Below, piece after piece: positions 22,807 to 35,605 of a DNA stretch of 64,000 nucleotides (the first letter of the stretch is position 1; each line of letters begins with the position of its first letter). The position numbers and the translations under genes are program-made. The notes under the pieces are model-generated. The model searched no databases. It worked only from the letters and a program-made list of their open reading frames with translations, and was not told the origin of the DNA. The stretch spans positions 32,627,823 through 32,691,822 of the forward strand of contig NC_079510.1 in the NCBI RefSeq assembly GCF_030052815.1, in the 5' to 3' direction. The stretch is from Hevea brasiliensis. Its lineage: Eukaryota > Streptophyta > Magnoliopsida > Malpighiales > Euphorbiaceae.

Positions 22807-24933
22807 GTATATATATATATCTCACATCCCTTTCCTATTTAAGTGTAAATAAAAAAGTTGAGATTTAAATGGTGAGAGAGTAATGCTTTCTTTTACTTAT
22901 CTTTATCATCCATCAATTCACTTATTTTTAAAGAATGATACATAAGCTACTTACTCCTCTTACTTTTATTCTTTCTTTACCCCATCTAAACATAGTGTAA
23001 CAGGAAATGAGGCCGTAAAGATGGTAGGAAAGTATTGGTTTAGGTCTTATTTAGTTCAGATTCTACTTTTGGAAGAACCTTACCTAAAAGGGACGTCCAG
23101 ATTATGACAAATCAAACAAACCAAATTTTAACACTTTCTGAGAATCTAAAGTTTCTGAGATAAGATACCCAACAGAATAAGGCCTTAAATAATATGAATT
23201 TTGGAACAAAGATTAAATCTCACTTAAGCGTTTAGACAAGGTTCGATTAAGTCCAAAAATGAGTAAATCTCCCATCTTCTAGTCCCTGATTTCAAAACAA
23301 ATTAGTTGGAAATGGGTTTTGAATTTTGATACATTTGCTTCATTCTTAGACAAGGATCACATATTCACTATGGGTTTGGTTGTCTCTCTCAAGGTTTTCT
23401 TGAATCTTTTGATCATCTGCTTTAATTATTTGGTCAGCCAAACTGTTCATCAATTTATTGGTTCATAGTTTCAACTCAGTTAACAACTGATAAACATTAT
23501 TAAAAAGTTAAAATTTAAATAAACTAAAAAATATTTATCACTTATTTAATTTTAATTAATTAATTTAATTCAATTTTCAAAATAATATTACTAAATTTAA
23601 TTGGATTTTAATCTTCCCTTGAGTTGTTTTTTATATAAGGGTGTGGATTATTTTATTATGATCGATTAAAAAATTAAAAAAAAATATTTATGTTGGTAGA
23701 CATATATTTGGTCTAATTCGATTATTTGTTAACAATTTTAAAGTTTTTAGTTATTGGTGTATTATCATCGATGATAATCAAATTAATTGAAATAATTAAA
23801 TATTATTAATAATATAATATTTCTAATTGTTTTATTTTATTAATAATACTTAATTTATAATTATTGTTTTATTAAAAATAAACTATAATTTTATTTAATA
23901 AATGAAAATAATTATAAATATATTCTCATTAAAATTTTATTGATTCATAATATAAAATATATATTATAATTTTTTTATGAATTCAATTATAATCAATAAT
24001 CCACTAAATATTTTCAATTCCGATTATGTTTTACTTTTTTTCTTAATTTTGGTTCAAACTGACTAATATTTTGAATTCTATTAAAAATTTGTTTAATCAA
24101 AATTTGAGTTTGATTCAGTTAGATTAACGATGTACACCTCTATATTGATGGTTGCATTAATTTTTTTTTTTTTGGATTCTGTTTATTAAAAATTAAAATA
24201 AAAATATATAATGAGATCTATTTATTATGTATATAAATTTTATGCGTAAATCTAAATAAAAAAAAATTCTATTTATGTGATCTTTCTCTATAACAAAACC
24301 AAATAGACCATTAATCAAATTAAAATGGAATTAAAATAAAAAAAATTTTGTTGGACCTAATTCATTAAAAAAAAAAAAAAAAACTCTACTTTGGTATATT
24401 ATGTTGTGAATGTTTCTGTCAAAGGTGTATTATTTCTTTCATGAGAGATGGAAGAAGAAAAAATTGATGTAGGAGTTGGATAGGGTTGGTGTGGACAAAC
24501 ACCTTTGAGGTTAAGAAATATAATTAATGCAAATTAATTATCAAGACAAAAAAAATAATGGAAGTTAATGAAGCTTTAAATATGCCTTAACTAACTACCT
24601 AAATATCTAATTAATGGACTTTGATTGAGGGATCAAGTGGATCCATATTTATTGCAGATCAAAAGGTTTTCAGCAATATAAAATATTCTTTTTACCCTTG
24701 GTACTTTTGGGGGCAAAATTTCCCTCCATCTCCTACTCTTCCCTCCTTTAACAATTTCTCTCCAACTGCATTCTCTTTTTTTGAGCAATAGAAATAAATT
24801 ATGTTTTCATTTTCAAGATAAAAAAAAAAAAATAAAACTTCTTCTTACACTTATTATCTCTATACACATTGAAGAAAACACATCTTTTCAAATCCTCTTC
24901 TCTCCTTCTACATGTTTTCTCCATCTTCCTCAA

Positions 24934-27387
24934 ATGGAAGAATCAATCATCCGTAGTAACAATAGCAGATTTGTTGATCACTCCAACCATAGCAATAATA
25001 GTAGACATGAAGATCAAATGGGCCGAAGCAATAGCAGTATAGTTAGACGTGCTCTTGTTGATATTTTTGGAAGGAGCCAAAGCCAAAGCCAAAGTGTAAA
25101 TGAAGGTGCAAATGGAGATGAGTTAAGCTATAGTCAATATGAGGATGGAAATTGAACCGAGATAATGGAAGAAGAATCCAAAGAAAATGAAGCAGAAGAG
25201 GAATCTCAAGTAGGTGAAACTAGTGATGGCAATGGCAATCAGATTTCTGTTATTCATGATGAGAATCAATAAATTGAGCTAGCAGGCCATGATCAACCTC
25301 CAAGTGTTGGCATGTATTATGCTAGCGTTAACGTTCTATTCGATGCATACCTTTCTTATGTTAGAGAGAAAGGCTTTAGTGTGGCTAAGAAGTCTACTTC
25401 AGAAGGCAATGGCAATATGCATAAAAACCAAACAATTAGTTGTGACAAGGGAAAAAAATCTTATGCAGAATCAATATCAAAGAGAATAAATTGCCCTGCA
25501 TGCTTAAGCCCAATTTTAAAAAGTAATGGTTTTTGGCAAGTGACAAAATTGTAGACCCAACATAATCATGAGTTGGAACCTAATATGTCCAGGTTCATTA
25601 CCTTCAGCTATAAAAAGAAAGCTTGAAGCACATGACATTGCTGGAATAAGGCCAAGCAAAAGTGTTAGACTCCTAGAAGTGCAAGTTAATGGTCCTGAGA
25701 AGTTAAGTTGTCTCCCAACGGATTATTGCAATTTTATTGACATATCAATAAGGTGGAAGCTTGGCAATGGAGATACTGATTACATTTTTAAGAATGTAAC
25801 AACAAAATACAAATCTTTTTCACTTGATTGGTACAGATGAAGATCAAAGGCTTACTAATGTGTTTTGGGTGCATCCTCGGAGTATTGCTGCTTATGAAGA
25901 GTTTCGTGATGTTGTAATCATTGATACAACATACCTCGTCAATCATTACAGAATGCCATTTGCAAGCATTGTTGGAGTTAATCATCACAGTTAATCAATT
26001 CTATTAGGTAGTGCACTTATTTCTCATGAGGATGCTAAGACTTTAAATGGGTTTTCAGTGCGTGGCTTGCAGCAATGGGTGGTCGTGCTTCAAATGCAAT
26101 CCTTACAAATCAATGTGAGAGCATGAAAAGCGCAATAAGGAAGTTATGCCTAATACAACCCACAGGTTTTACATATGGCACATTCTTTGTAAGGTTCCTG
26201 AGAAGCTGAAAGGTGTTCAAGGGTATAACAAGGCAAGGAAGGAGTTTATTGCACTCATATATGACAGCCTAAGTTCTATAATGTTCAAGAGATATTGGCA
26301 TGAATTTGTTGTGAAGTACGATTTGGAAGGTAACAAATGGTTATTAAAGTTTTACAACGAAAGACAGTTTTGGGTTCCAGTTTATGTCAACCATATCTTC
26401 TAGGCTGGAATGCTATCAACTCAAAGAAGTGAGGGTATGCATGCTTATTTTGATGGGTATGTTAACTCCATAATCACTTTGAAGAATTTTGTTGAGCAAT
26501 ACGAAATTGCATTAAGAGATAAGGTTGAAAAAGAGTTATTTGCTGATTTCAGATCCAAAAACATAATTGTGAATTGCATTTCAGATTTTCAATGGGAGCA
26601 ACAATTTCAAGAGGCCTACACTACTGGCATGTATAAACAGGTTCAGAATGAGATCAAACGAATTTGGTATTGCAATGTGTATCAACCTGTTCCAGGTGAA
26701 GATGTTAATGAAAGTGATGAATAATTTGTCGAGCCAGGGTCTGAAGAGCATAAAATTCTAGAAAGAAGTTTGATGAATGACTTGTATGTAAAGGAACATG
26801 TTTATACTGTTCTTTACAATGAAGAAGGCTTTGTGTTCAAATGCAATTACAGAAAATTTGAATCAAATGGCATATTGTGTGCTCATATATTGAAAGTAAT
26901 TACCCTTAAGGATATAAGACAAATTCATGAAAGATACATGTTAAGGAGATGGAGGAAAGATGTGTATTGTAGGCATAACAAGATGTTTTTTGATGCAGGG
27001 TACCCTCATATGACAGAGGAATACAAAAAATTTAAGGAAATTGATAAGAGTTTTAATGAAGCTACAGATATGGCTATGGAAAGTGTTTCGAGACTTGAAC
27101 GTATGAAGGCATGTCTAGAGGATCTGAAGTTAGAATTTCAAAACTGGGATGGTCGATCCAATGATGCTAATGGCAATGTAAATGGTGATGCTCTGGATGA
27201 TGGTGATGGAGATTTACAAACTCAAGCAATGATTGTCGGAAATCCAATTGTTACATCTAGTCAAGGACCTCTACGGGGTAGTCGTTTTAGGTCTACGTTT
27301 GAAAGAAGGCCTAATCGGGGTGCTCGTGGTCGTGGTCGAGCACAGGGCATGGCAGAGGTTGTGGACAAGCTTCAAATAATGCTTTAA
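24934..27387 (+). pseudogene. FAR1/FRS-like (MULE-derived) gene, broken
   Basis: In order: acidic, Ser/Asn-rich N-terminus starting MEESII; a FAR1-type DNA-binding region with 'YYASVNVLFDAYLSYVREKGF' and an 'HNHEL' end (25310-25590); a MULE transposase domain ('VIIDTTYLVNHYRMPFA', about 25912-25965; 'RFYIWHILCKVPEKL', 26160 on; 'STQRSEGMHAYFDGY', 26413-26460); a SWIM finger (C-x-C-like 'KCNYRKFESNGILCAHILKV', 26840-26900); and a C-terminal helix plus an Arg/Gly-rich tail. FAR1/FRS proteins are transcription factors domesticated from Mutator-like transposases. Stops at about 25153, 25270, 25552, 26401 and 26722 and frameshifts near 25600, 25840 and 26000 show it is dead. The first Cys of the finger is intact, but the FAR1 part lacks some Cys. 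It could also be a decayed MULE transposase; no terminal inverted repeats were seen. Confidence 0.85.
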
Positions 27388-27699
27388 CTCAAGAATCTCA
27401 ATACCAAGTATGTGTCATCCACTCTTATATTTATTTCACTCAAAGATTTTTTTAACAGTTTAAAGACATATCAGTAACATTTTTTTTTCTTTCATTTTCC
27501 CTTTGCAGGCATCAAATGTTGATGTAAGAAATCTTACATTGAATGTTGATGATAGTTTTTTTTTGTTTCTTCTAGCCAAGCTGCCGAAAATTGGATTAGT
27601 CTTTAAGTTATTTTAATGTTGCAATTAAAAAAAATGGAAGATGAGCATCAGAACAATTATTCAATTGTTTATATAAAGTTTATAATGATTATAAAGGGA

Positions 27700-27703
<4 letters not shown>

Positions 27704-27759
<56 letters not shown>
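27704..27759. repeat. (TA)n microsatellite
   Basis: About 56 bp of alternating AT, downstream of the FRS relic. Confidence 0.95.
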
Positions 27760-27762
<3 letters not shown>

Positions 27763-28340
27763 GATACACGTTAGTGAAATCTAGTGTAAATTTGACACAC
27801 CATACTCTAACTTTAAGCACTGTAATAGTGTAGGTAGTTTGTAAAATTAGCTAACTAATTTTCATCCCATTTTTACATTAGGTTGAACAGCTATACATAC
27901 TGTTCATGACTACTTTAAAGTATTTGTCACTTGTTGATGCTTTATTACATGATTCAAATTCATATCACTCAACGAGTTTGAGCTTATTTAATTCTTCTTA
28001 GCTAGTTTCATTTCTTAGCTAGCTAGTTTCATAATAAGGAATGGCTACTTTCAGAATTGTCTTATCTTGTTAGGCATGTTCGCTATTTTTATTCAATCCT
28101 ACTTCTTATTTCAGTTTTCTTGTAGTTTTCCTTACCTTGTATGCAAACTTATAAATGCATAAATGAAATTTGGATTCTAAGTTTTACAAATCCAATCATG
28201 ATATAAATAGTAGAAATATGTTAGTCAATTAACAATATGAAATTTTAAAAAAAAATTAAAAAAAAAACCTCAAATTGTCAACGTTTAAACAACCAACAGT
28301 AATTTGGGCTACAATCATATTTCAAAAGCATAGAACATGT

Positions 28341-29117
28341 CTAAATTTCTTGACCATGACGCTTTACAGACATAAAGAATGTAGTAGGCTCTGCTATAGA
28401 TCTACTAAAGTTGCACACATCACCTTTCTTCAGTTCATACCATTGAACAAATGACATCCACCTACTCTCAAACCCAGTCATCCACATATTACATTCAGTT
28501 GCTCTTATTGAAACTTGCCTGCAGACATACCCGACTCGAAATGGAAGTGATCTTTTAGCATGCTTTAGGGTGATTATGCAATTTCTTGTGCCAAGATGAC
28601 TCAGTGCTTCCTGAACCGAAATGCACTGTAAAATCCACAAGAAATAAATAAATTGAGAAAAAATTATAATAAATAATTTAAATCATATAATAATTTCATT
28701 TAATATGGAGTTTGTAAATAATTACCACTTTATATTTCCAGTCATAATTCTTGCAACAAAATGTGAATGTCCAAGTACACAAAGGAAATTAATGTATGAA
28801 AATACAAAAATTATTAAAAATTTCAAAAACACATACCTGGAGAGCGTAAAGGGTAAGTGATCTCATGTCCTTCATTATTGCAAATTTTCACTACAAAATC
28901 TTTCAGGCCAACAAAATTGAATTCAATCTCATAATCTAATCCAACCTGGAAATGAATAAAAAAACTCCCAAATCCCATCCATCAGGTATGCATTATCATC
29001 TTCTTCTATTACAAAGACCTCCCAAATTTCTCCATTCGGTATACGCAACTGAAAAGTTGCATCATTTTCTATTGTACTCCACATGAATATATGAAATGGT
29101 ATTTCCTTTGAACAAAA
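28341..29117 (-). pseudogene. B3-domain gene relic (REM-like)
   Basis: Minus strand. An upstream exon (about 29117-28837) encodes a B3 half-domain: 'ATFQLRIPNGEIWEVFVIEE', 'MDGIWEFF', then, after a +1 slip in a T7 run near 28965, 'VGLKDFVVKICNNEGHEITYP'. A gt donor at 28836-28835 and an ag acceptor at 28627-28626 bound a 210-bp intron. The next exon (28625-28341) encodes a second B3-like segment, 'LPFRVGYVCRQVSIRA' and 'WMSFVQWYELKKGDVCNF', ending '..FFMSVKRHGQEI' and stop. The W..F...n.L..GDvC pattern is the B3 signature of plant DNA-binding proteins. The T-run slip and the phase mismatch across the intron indicate a pseudogene, or an unusual splice form that I cannot resolve. Confidence 0.65.
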
Positions 29118-29754
29118 AAAAATGTGTTAATTATAAGCATGATTATATATGCCTCCAACATTATAATCGATATAACTTCAAGTGTAAATGATAACTCATA
29201 ATGATCAATTGTTCATAGACATCCTCTGTTACTTTGATCTTAAAGCTATCCACCATTGTACGAAGCCTGCCAAATACAAACATCTTGCTTTCTAAGTCTA
29301 ATACCATTAAAAGAACACTTTTCATGATCTATTACTCGAAGAGGAAAAAGTTATCCCAGCTAAAGGTTTTATAACATGTTTATCCATTAAGTATAAATAT
29401 AGATATATAGTGTCATGAGAATATGACTATGAACGTAATTGATTTCAAAATATTAAAATATAGATACCTGTTAAGCATTCCTTCAAACTGTTTCTGAAAT
29501 GTGAGATGTTATCTTTGCTAAAGAGAGAAGAATGAGGAACTTTAACCCAAAGTCGACTATAAGAAAGCAACCAGATTAATGTGTTTCTATCTATCTAAAC
29601 ATTGAGAAGAAGATAACACGATCATAGAAGAGAGATGTAATCAAAGATATTCGAAAGTATATTGAATCGATATTACATAGAGAAAGTGCCAGACGAAGAA
29701 AGGAAATGATCCTTTTGTTGCAATCTTGTGATCTTTCATATTTCTACATTTAAG

Positions 29755-29892
29755 GGTGTGAAAAAACGTGTTTTAGTATTGAATATTTTGCTTTCCAAGT
29801 TAGTCTTGAAACAGTGCATTAATGGTGTGAAACAAAGTGCTTTAGTGTTGAATATTTTGCTTTCCAAGTTAGTCTTGAAACGGTGCACTTAA
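29755..29892. repeat. 69-bp tandem duplication
   Basis: Two units start ggtgtgaaa at 29755 and 29824 and share tgaatattttgctttccaag and ttagtcttgaaac with few changes. Non-coding, upstream (minus-strand sense) of the B3 relic. Confidence 0.9.
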
Positions 29893-30026
29893 TGTTTAAA
29901 CGGTGCACCCGATTTTTATTAACAGATTATTATAATCATACCATATATTAAAACATAATTAATTTAATTTATGAGTTAGAATTTTAATTAATTATTTTTT
30001 TGTCAATTTATATGACATGGTAAATA

Positions 30027-30865
30027 TAATCATAGGTTATATTACAATAAGTTAATTTTACATAGAGTCGATCTAACAGTTCACTCTGTGGCATGTAACT
30101 CATATAGTTAATTTCAAATTGATCAATTTAATAATTGACTATGTAGCATGCCGTATAGATTATATTTTAAGGTTCATATAGTTAATTTCAAATTGATCAA
30201 TTTAATAATTGATTATGCAGCATGTCACATAGATCATAGGTTAAAGCTCATATAGTTAATTTCAAATTGATCAATTTAATAGTTGACTATGTAACATGTC
30301 ATATAGATCATAGGTTAAGCCTCATATAGTGTATAATGTATAGAGTTAATTTATAATTGATTATGTAGCACGTAACATGGATCATAGGCTATGTCTCATA
30401 TAGTGTATAGTATATAAAGTTAATTTATATTGATTATGTAGTATGTCACATAGATCATAGGTTAAAACTCATATAGTTGATTTCAAATTGATCAATTTAA
30501 TAGTTGACTATGTGACATGTCACATATATCGTAGGTTAAGCCTCATATAGTGTATAGTGCATAAAGTCAATTTATAATTTAATCTGTAGCATGTAACATA
30601 GATCATAGATTAAGTCTCACATAGTGTATAGTACATAGAGTCAATTTACAATTGATTATATGGCATGTCACATAAATCATAAGTTAAGGCTTATATAGTT
30701 TATAGTACTTAGAGTCATTCTATAAGTGATTTTGTGGCATGTAACATAGATAAAAGATTTAAGTCTCATATATTATGTATAGTATATATAGTCAATTTTT
30801 TATTAGATGAGTATGTGTTATGTAATTTATAGAGTCAAGTTTAATTTAATGAGATATTTAAGCAT

Positions 30866-30906
<41 letters not shown>

Positions 30907-30990
30907 TAATTGATGTCTAGATATCATAGGTTAGATTTCACATATAGTACATAGTATATATAATCAATTAAATATAAGAGTATGTGCCAT
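30027..30990. repeat. 74-bp minisatellite array
   Basis: A catatag-type landmark recurs at 30101, 30175, 30249, 30323, 30397, 30470, 30544, 30618, 30692 and 30767, that is, every 73-75 bp. Each unit also has tgtagcatgt(c/a)acatagatcatagg-like sequence. Two unit subtypes occur, one with caaattgatcaattta, the other with a gtgtatagta segment. Beyond about 30800 the units decay and include a (TA)n run (30870-30902). The array stops where the Tekay LTR begins at 30994 and is not seen on the other side of that element. Confidence 0.92.
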
Positions 30991-30993
30991 ATA

Positions 30994-33900
30994 TGTAACA
31001 CCCCTATATGCATTGCCTGGTATATTTCATTGTTCCGGTGACCAGTGTCGGTCTTGACAATTAAGGGGATTAGAATCACAGTTAAGACACCTAAATAAGC
31101 ACTGAATGCAAATAATTAGTGATTGATAGATAGTTAAGTATAAATAAGAAAAATAGAACATAAAAGGTTAAATGAGCTGGGAGTCACAGCGAATGGTGAC
31201 CTTCCTAGGAAGTGATTGCGAAGGCTATCGTAACTTGAATTTTGAACCGAAAAATGTGACGCCGTGGTCCTTCGGACTACTGCGAACCTAGTGGAAAAAA
31301 GAAAATCACAGAAAAGAATTATTAAGCAGGTCAAATAATTAGGTCAGGGATTTGGAAGAAATATTGAATAACTAACAAACCAAGTCAGACCGGCGAGGGG
31401 CAAATTGGTTAATTCACCCCTAGAGGTGACTTTTGACCTAACTGTCTAATAAAATTGGAGAAATGAAAATTTCAGAATATAGAATTAAATTAAAGAAAAA
31501 TGGAAAATTAAAGAAAAAAAAAAGATAAAAGAAATGAAAAGTGAATTATTGCATCATCATGATGTCAAAACTCATTTTAATTTTTCCACATTTTTTGATC
31601 AAGTTAATTAAAGTTAATTACATATAAAATAATAAAAAAGAAAACAAAAATCACCCATCTTCTCTCCCCACTCACTTCGGTTGAACCCTTTCCCATAGCT
31701 TCTCCATTGCCAACCTCTATGAAAGCTTGAACTCAAGCTTGAAATCCTTCACTTAACCTTAATTTTTCCCCTAATTACTTCATAAAAGCTTGTTATCTCA
31801 ACTTAAGAAGGAGATTGAAGAAGAAAGAAAAAAGAAAGAGAGAAGAAATTGGTTGAGTGAACTCCAAAGTTGAGGTAAGAATTTAAATTGAAATTTTTAG
31901 TTTAAAATATATGTTTTGAGTTAATTTAACTTAGATTTTAACTTAAATTCTAACAAAAACAATTGTTGGGGGATTAGTTATGATTTTCATCCAGCTTATG
32001 AGGGTGGATAAATTGCATGAATTTGATGGAAGTGAAGTGGTAGTTAAGTTGAATTTGGTGTATAAAGATTGATTATGAACTTGAATTGCATTAGTTAAAG
32101 GAATTGAGAAATTAGGGTTCTTAACCTCTTGAAAATTGGGAAAAATTGAGGAAATGGTCAAATGATGTAAATGGCCTTAATGGAGGTTGAAAATGGTCAA
32201 TTGTGACAATTTGTAGTGTGTGTGAATTGGTAGAATGAGATTTCAATTCGGATTGGTTAGGGTTTATATTCTGGCAGCTTGACCTAGGTCCCTTTCAAGG
32301 ACCAAAACTAAAAATTTACCAACCCAATTGGTGTGAGGCTAATTGGGAATGAAATTAGACACATAAAGACACATTTTTCATTTAGATACTATGCCCAGAA
32401 AATGACATTAGGATAGTGAACAATTAGGTCAAACCCGGGTGTAGTGCACTGGCACTGTACCAAAATGACCAAATGAATCTGTTCATTTGGCCATAACTTG
32501 GACTATACAAGTGCAAATAACCTGATTTTTATGGCATTGGAAAGGTATGATATAGTACTGCAACTTTCATGAAGAACACCAACCCAAATTCTGCCCATAA
32601 CCCAGTCATTTTGCCACCTAAAGTTAATGGTCCAAAACTGCCAAAACCAAATTAGGTACCCAGAAATCTGGATTACACCAATCTGGCCAGCTATGTTCAA
32701 ATGGCCATATCTTGGGCTACAAAACTCCGAATGGAGTGATTCAAAAATGGGATTAAAGCTAAGACAATAAGAAACAACTTCTATGAAGAATATTTAGCCA
32801 AATTCCCACAGCAACATGACCAATGGAATAGTGCAAAACAGGACGTCAAAACTGAAAATTTGAAATTGTGCCTAGGAGACCTAAAAAAAATTCAAGGGGG
32901 CAACCAAAATTAACAAATTAAGCATATTAGAGAGACATAAGTAATTGTAAATTTATTTATTGGATTTATTATAAGTTGTGATACTGAAATACTGTAAAAT
33001 TGTGTGTTTTAGTTGAAAAGAATATTGGGAAAGAATCTGAATCACCAAGTCAAGGCCTAGAGGTGACTCGTACGAGGTTTGTGCACAACATAAAATGTTC
33101 TTTAAATTTCTTTTGCAAAGTACATGAAATAAATTGTGATTTATTTATATTGTAAAATAGTGATTGAAATGTACACTATACTTTTGATCTAAATTGTTGG
33201 AAATTTAATGGTATGTGTTTTAATTGTCAGTAAATGTTTGGTAAATTGTTAAGATAGTTTTGAAACCACAGTGTCATGACCATATATCTGAATGCCTCAC
33301 TAGAATGACTAGTGGGAGGAATTAGTTTTGAATTTTGAATTCCCTTTCTGGCTGAAGTGTTGAGGTGTGTGCCAGTAGAGAAAGATTTGAATGGGTACCC
33401 ATAGTTTGAGCTAGCTAGCCTTGAGATTCCTCATAAGCCTCCGGCTATTGAGATGAACATTGTTCTGATGGCATGATATAACTGTGTGTTTTTATGAAAT
33501 CTGTTTTGAGACTTCCTAAATGAGACTGTTTGGACTAAAAATTTATAAATTATGTTGTACATCTGTTTTTCATGTTCAATACCATATTTGAATAAATGTG
33601 ATTTGATTTATGCATAAAATGTTATTTTAGTATGTTGTGTACCACTGAGTCATAGTACTCAGCGATAGCTTTTTATTGTTGTCGCAGGTAAAGAGACTGG
33701 TAGAGAAGTTGAGTGAGCTGCTAAGGACTGCTGTGCTACTTTTGGATATTTTGTATGGTATAAATTTTATACCCTGATTGTATATATTTATTTTGATATA
33801 TGTAACTGTATGTACATGTGTAAAATGGTCTTGAGCAGTTTATACAGATTTTGTAATAATCTTATTTTGGATTTTCTAATGTAATTTAGACTGATGTATG

Positions 33901-34326
33901 TAAATTAGTTTTCTTCAATGACTGTGTATTGTGAAAATATTTGCATTGAGAATTACATTGAATTAGGGAGTTTGGGAGAAATTGTGATTATTTGAGTTAT
34001 AATGGTGGTTGTGATTTGATGAAGTGTATATTTGGAAGTGTTTTCTACAGGTGAAAATTTTCGGTTTTTGCAAATACTGCCGGCACTCTGCCGAAATTTT
34101 CCAAAATTTACAAAAAAATAAAAATGGACAAAAATTTTATTAATACTTTAAACTTCAAGTAAATGTTTTTAATACCTACTAGTAAAGCTCACCACTTTCA
34201 AAAAGTAAGAAAATTGTTTTAAAATTCCTTATAGTGTATTTAACGGGTTATCGGTAAACAGAGTCGGTAATTCATTAGGTATACTACGGGATCATGTTAT
34301 GCCTTACAGAGGGGTAAGGTGTGACA
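30994..34326 (+). repeat. 5' LTR of the Tekay-like element
   Basis: Starts tgtaacacccctatatg and ends ggtgtgaca, 3333 bp. The start and most of the length match 39187-41944 and, in reverse complement, 46182-49878. It contains the conserved stretch cactgagtcatagtactcag near 33650. Confidence 0.93.
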
Positions 34327-34334
34327 TATTTTAG

Positions 34335-34346
34335 TGGTATCAGAGC
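34335..34346 (+). other. Primer-binding site (tRNA-Met)
   Basis: tggtatcagagc lies 8 bp after the 5' LTR end; this is the standard complement of the initiator tRNA-Met 3' end used by plant LTR elements. Confidence 0.9.
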
Positions 34347-34515
34347 AAATTTTTAAAGTATGTTTTAACTTGTGAATTTGTATATTTTCTTTGATAAGTA
34401 CAACTGCTCAATGTCCTTATTTGTTACATACAGTGCATTACATTATAAATATGAACTAACGGAGGGAAATCTCCTTGTATTATTTGTTCAAGAGATATCC
34501 TAACCCCAATTTGAA

Positions 34516-35605
34516 ATGGAAGAAGGGGATCGCTCAGTTGAGCAGTCAGTAGAGGCTGAGGCCCAAGGGGAAGCCCCAGCTCTCCAAAATGTTAGTGGTT
34601 CAGTGGCACCGGCCCCACAAATACTGCAGTTTCCTGCAAAATTCACCTAGCAGATGGCTGGGAGTATGCCTGCTCAAGCTCCACTTCAGTCACCTGTGGT
34701 GCAACCTTAAGCTCCAGCTAGACAATATGACAAGCTATTGAATTATGGGGCTACAGAATTCAAGGGTACAGTAGACCCTCTAGAGGTAGAGAAGTGGCTG
34801 AAGAGAATGGATAGAGTATTCAAGAAACTGCATTGCCCGGATGAACTGAAAATTGAGTATTCAGTGTCTTTACTGTAAGGGGATGCCTATGATTGGTGGA
34901 AGACTATCCCCCACAGCTTGGTGGAACCTCCAGTATTGACCTGGGACGACTTCATCAGAGAGTTCAGACAGAAATATGTCCCAGATGTATATGTGGATCA
35001 GAAATTGCAAGAATTTTTAAATCTGAAGCAAGGGAATCGGTCTGTGGCAGAGTATGAAAGGGAGTTCTCTCGCTTAAGCCACTATGTAGGGAGTCTCCTA
35101 TCTACCAGCAGAGAAAGGTGCAAGAGGTTTGAAACCAGCCTGAAGCCTAGTTTTGAGGATGTAAGTGGTTGGATTCAGACATAATAACTTCTCTGAGCTC
35201 ATCTCTCAAGCACTTGAGTTTGAAAGAATTGAGTCAGAAAGGGCACCAGTGAAAGAGAAAATAGAGAAGACAGAGAAATCAGAAAAAGAAAAAGGTGAAA
35301 AATCAGTTGAGCAAAGTTCTAGTGGCAATACTGGAAAAAGACAGAAATTTAGGGGATCAGGCAGAGGTGGAAGGTCTGGTAGAGGTAGATTTTCTGGGCA
35401 GAGACCCCCTTGGTCTGGTCAGCAGACGTCTAAGAGTTCTCACCCTCCCTGCCCTTGTGAGACATGTGGCAAGACCCATAGTGGGATATGTTACTGGGCT
35501 ACAGGAACCTGTTTTAACTGTGGGGGTATGGGGCATTTAGCTAAAGATTGTACCAGTACCCGTAGATTTGGGCCACCCCTTACTACTGTAGAAGGGTCTA
35601 TTTAG
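34516..35605 (+). pseudogene. gag of the Tekay-like element, broken
   Basis: Begins with ATG at 34516 (MEEGDR..). In-frame stops occur at about 34648, 34708 and 34876. The retrotransposon gag core is at 34918-35184 ('WDDFIREFRQKYVPD', 'LKQGNRSVAEYEREFSRLS'). A frameshift near 35165-35184 moves the frame to 35165-35605, where a Glu/Lys-rich linker, an Arg/Gly-rich patch and one CCHC zinc knuckle ('CFNCGGMGHLAKDC', about 35512-35553) follow. This would be the structural protein of the virus-like particle, binding RNA through the knuckle. A stop at 35605 ends the open part. Confidence 0.9.

Larger units (their letters stand above)
17514..24615. repeat. Segmental duplication, unit B
   Basis: Second unit of the tandem duplication. 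It is about 1.2 kb longer than unit A, the extra length lying in 20040-23260, where several MITE-like elements are recognised. The order (3' flank, receptor gene, leader with GA tract, AT-rich region, conserved distal block) equals unit A. Confidence 0.85.

Noticed and set aside
25788..25988. Antisense open frame of 66 codons
   Set aside because: Opposite strand of the FRS/MULE catalytic region.
30027..30990. CRISPR-like array
   Set aside because: Units are contiguous 74-bp degenerate repeats without unique spacers, and the DNA is plant nuclear.
34335..34346. tRNA gene
   Set aside because: Only a 12-base primer-binding complement; no tRNA fold here or at the other primer-site matches.
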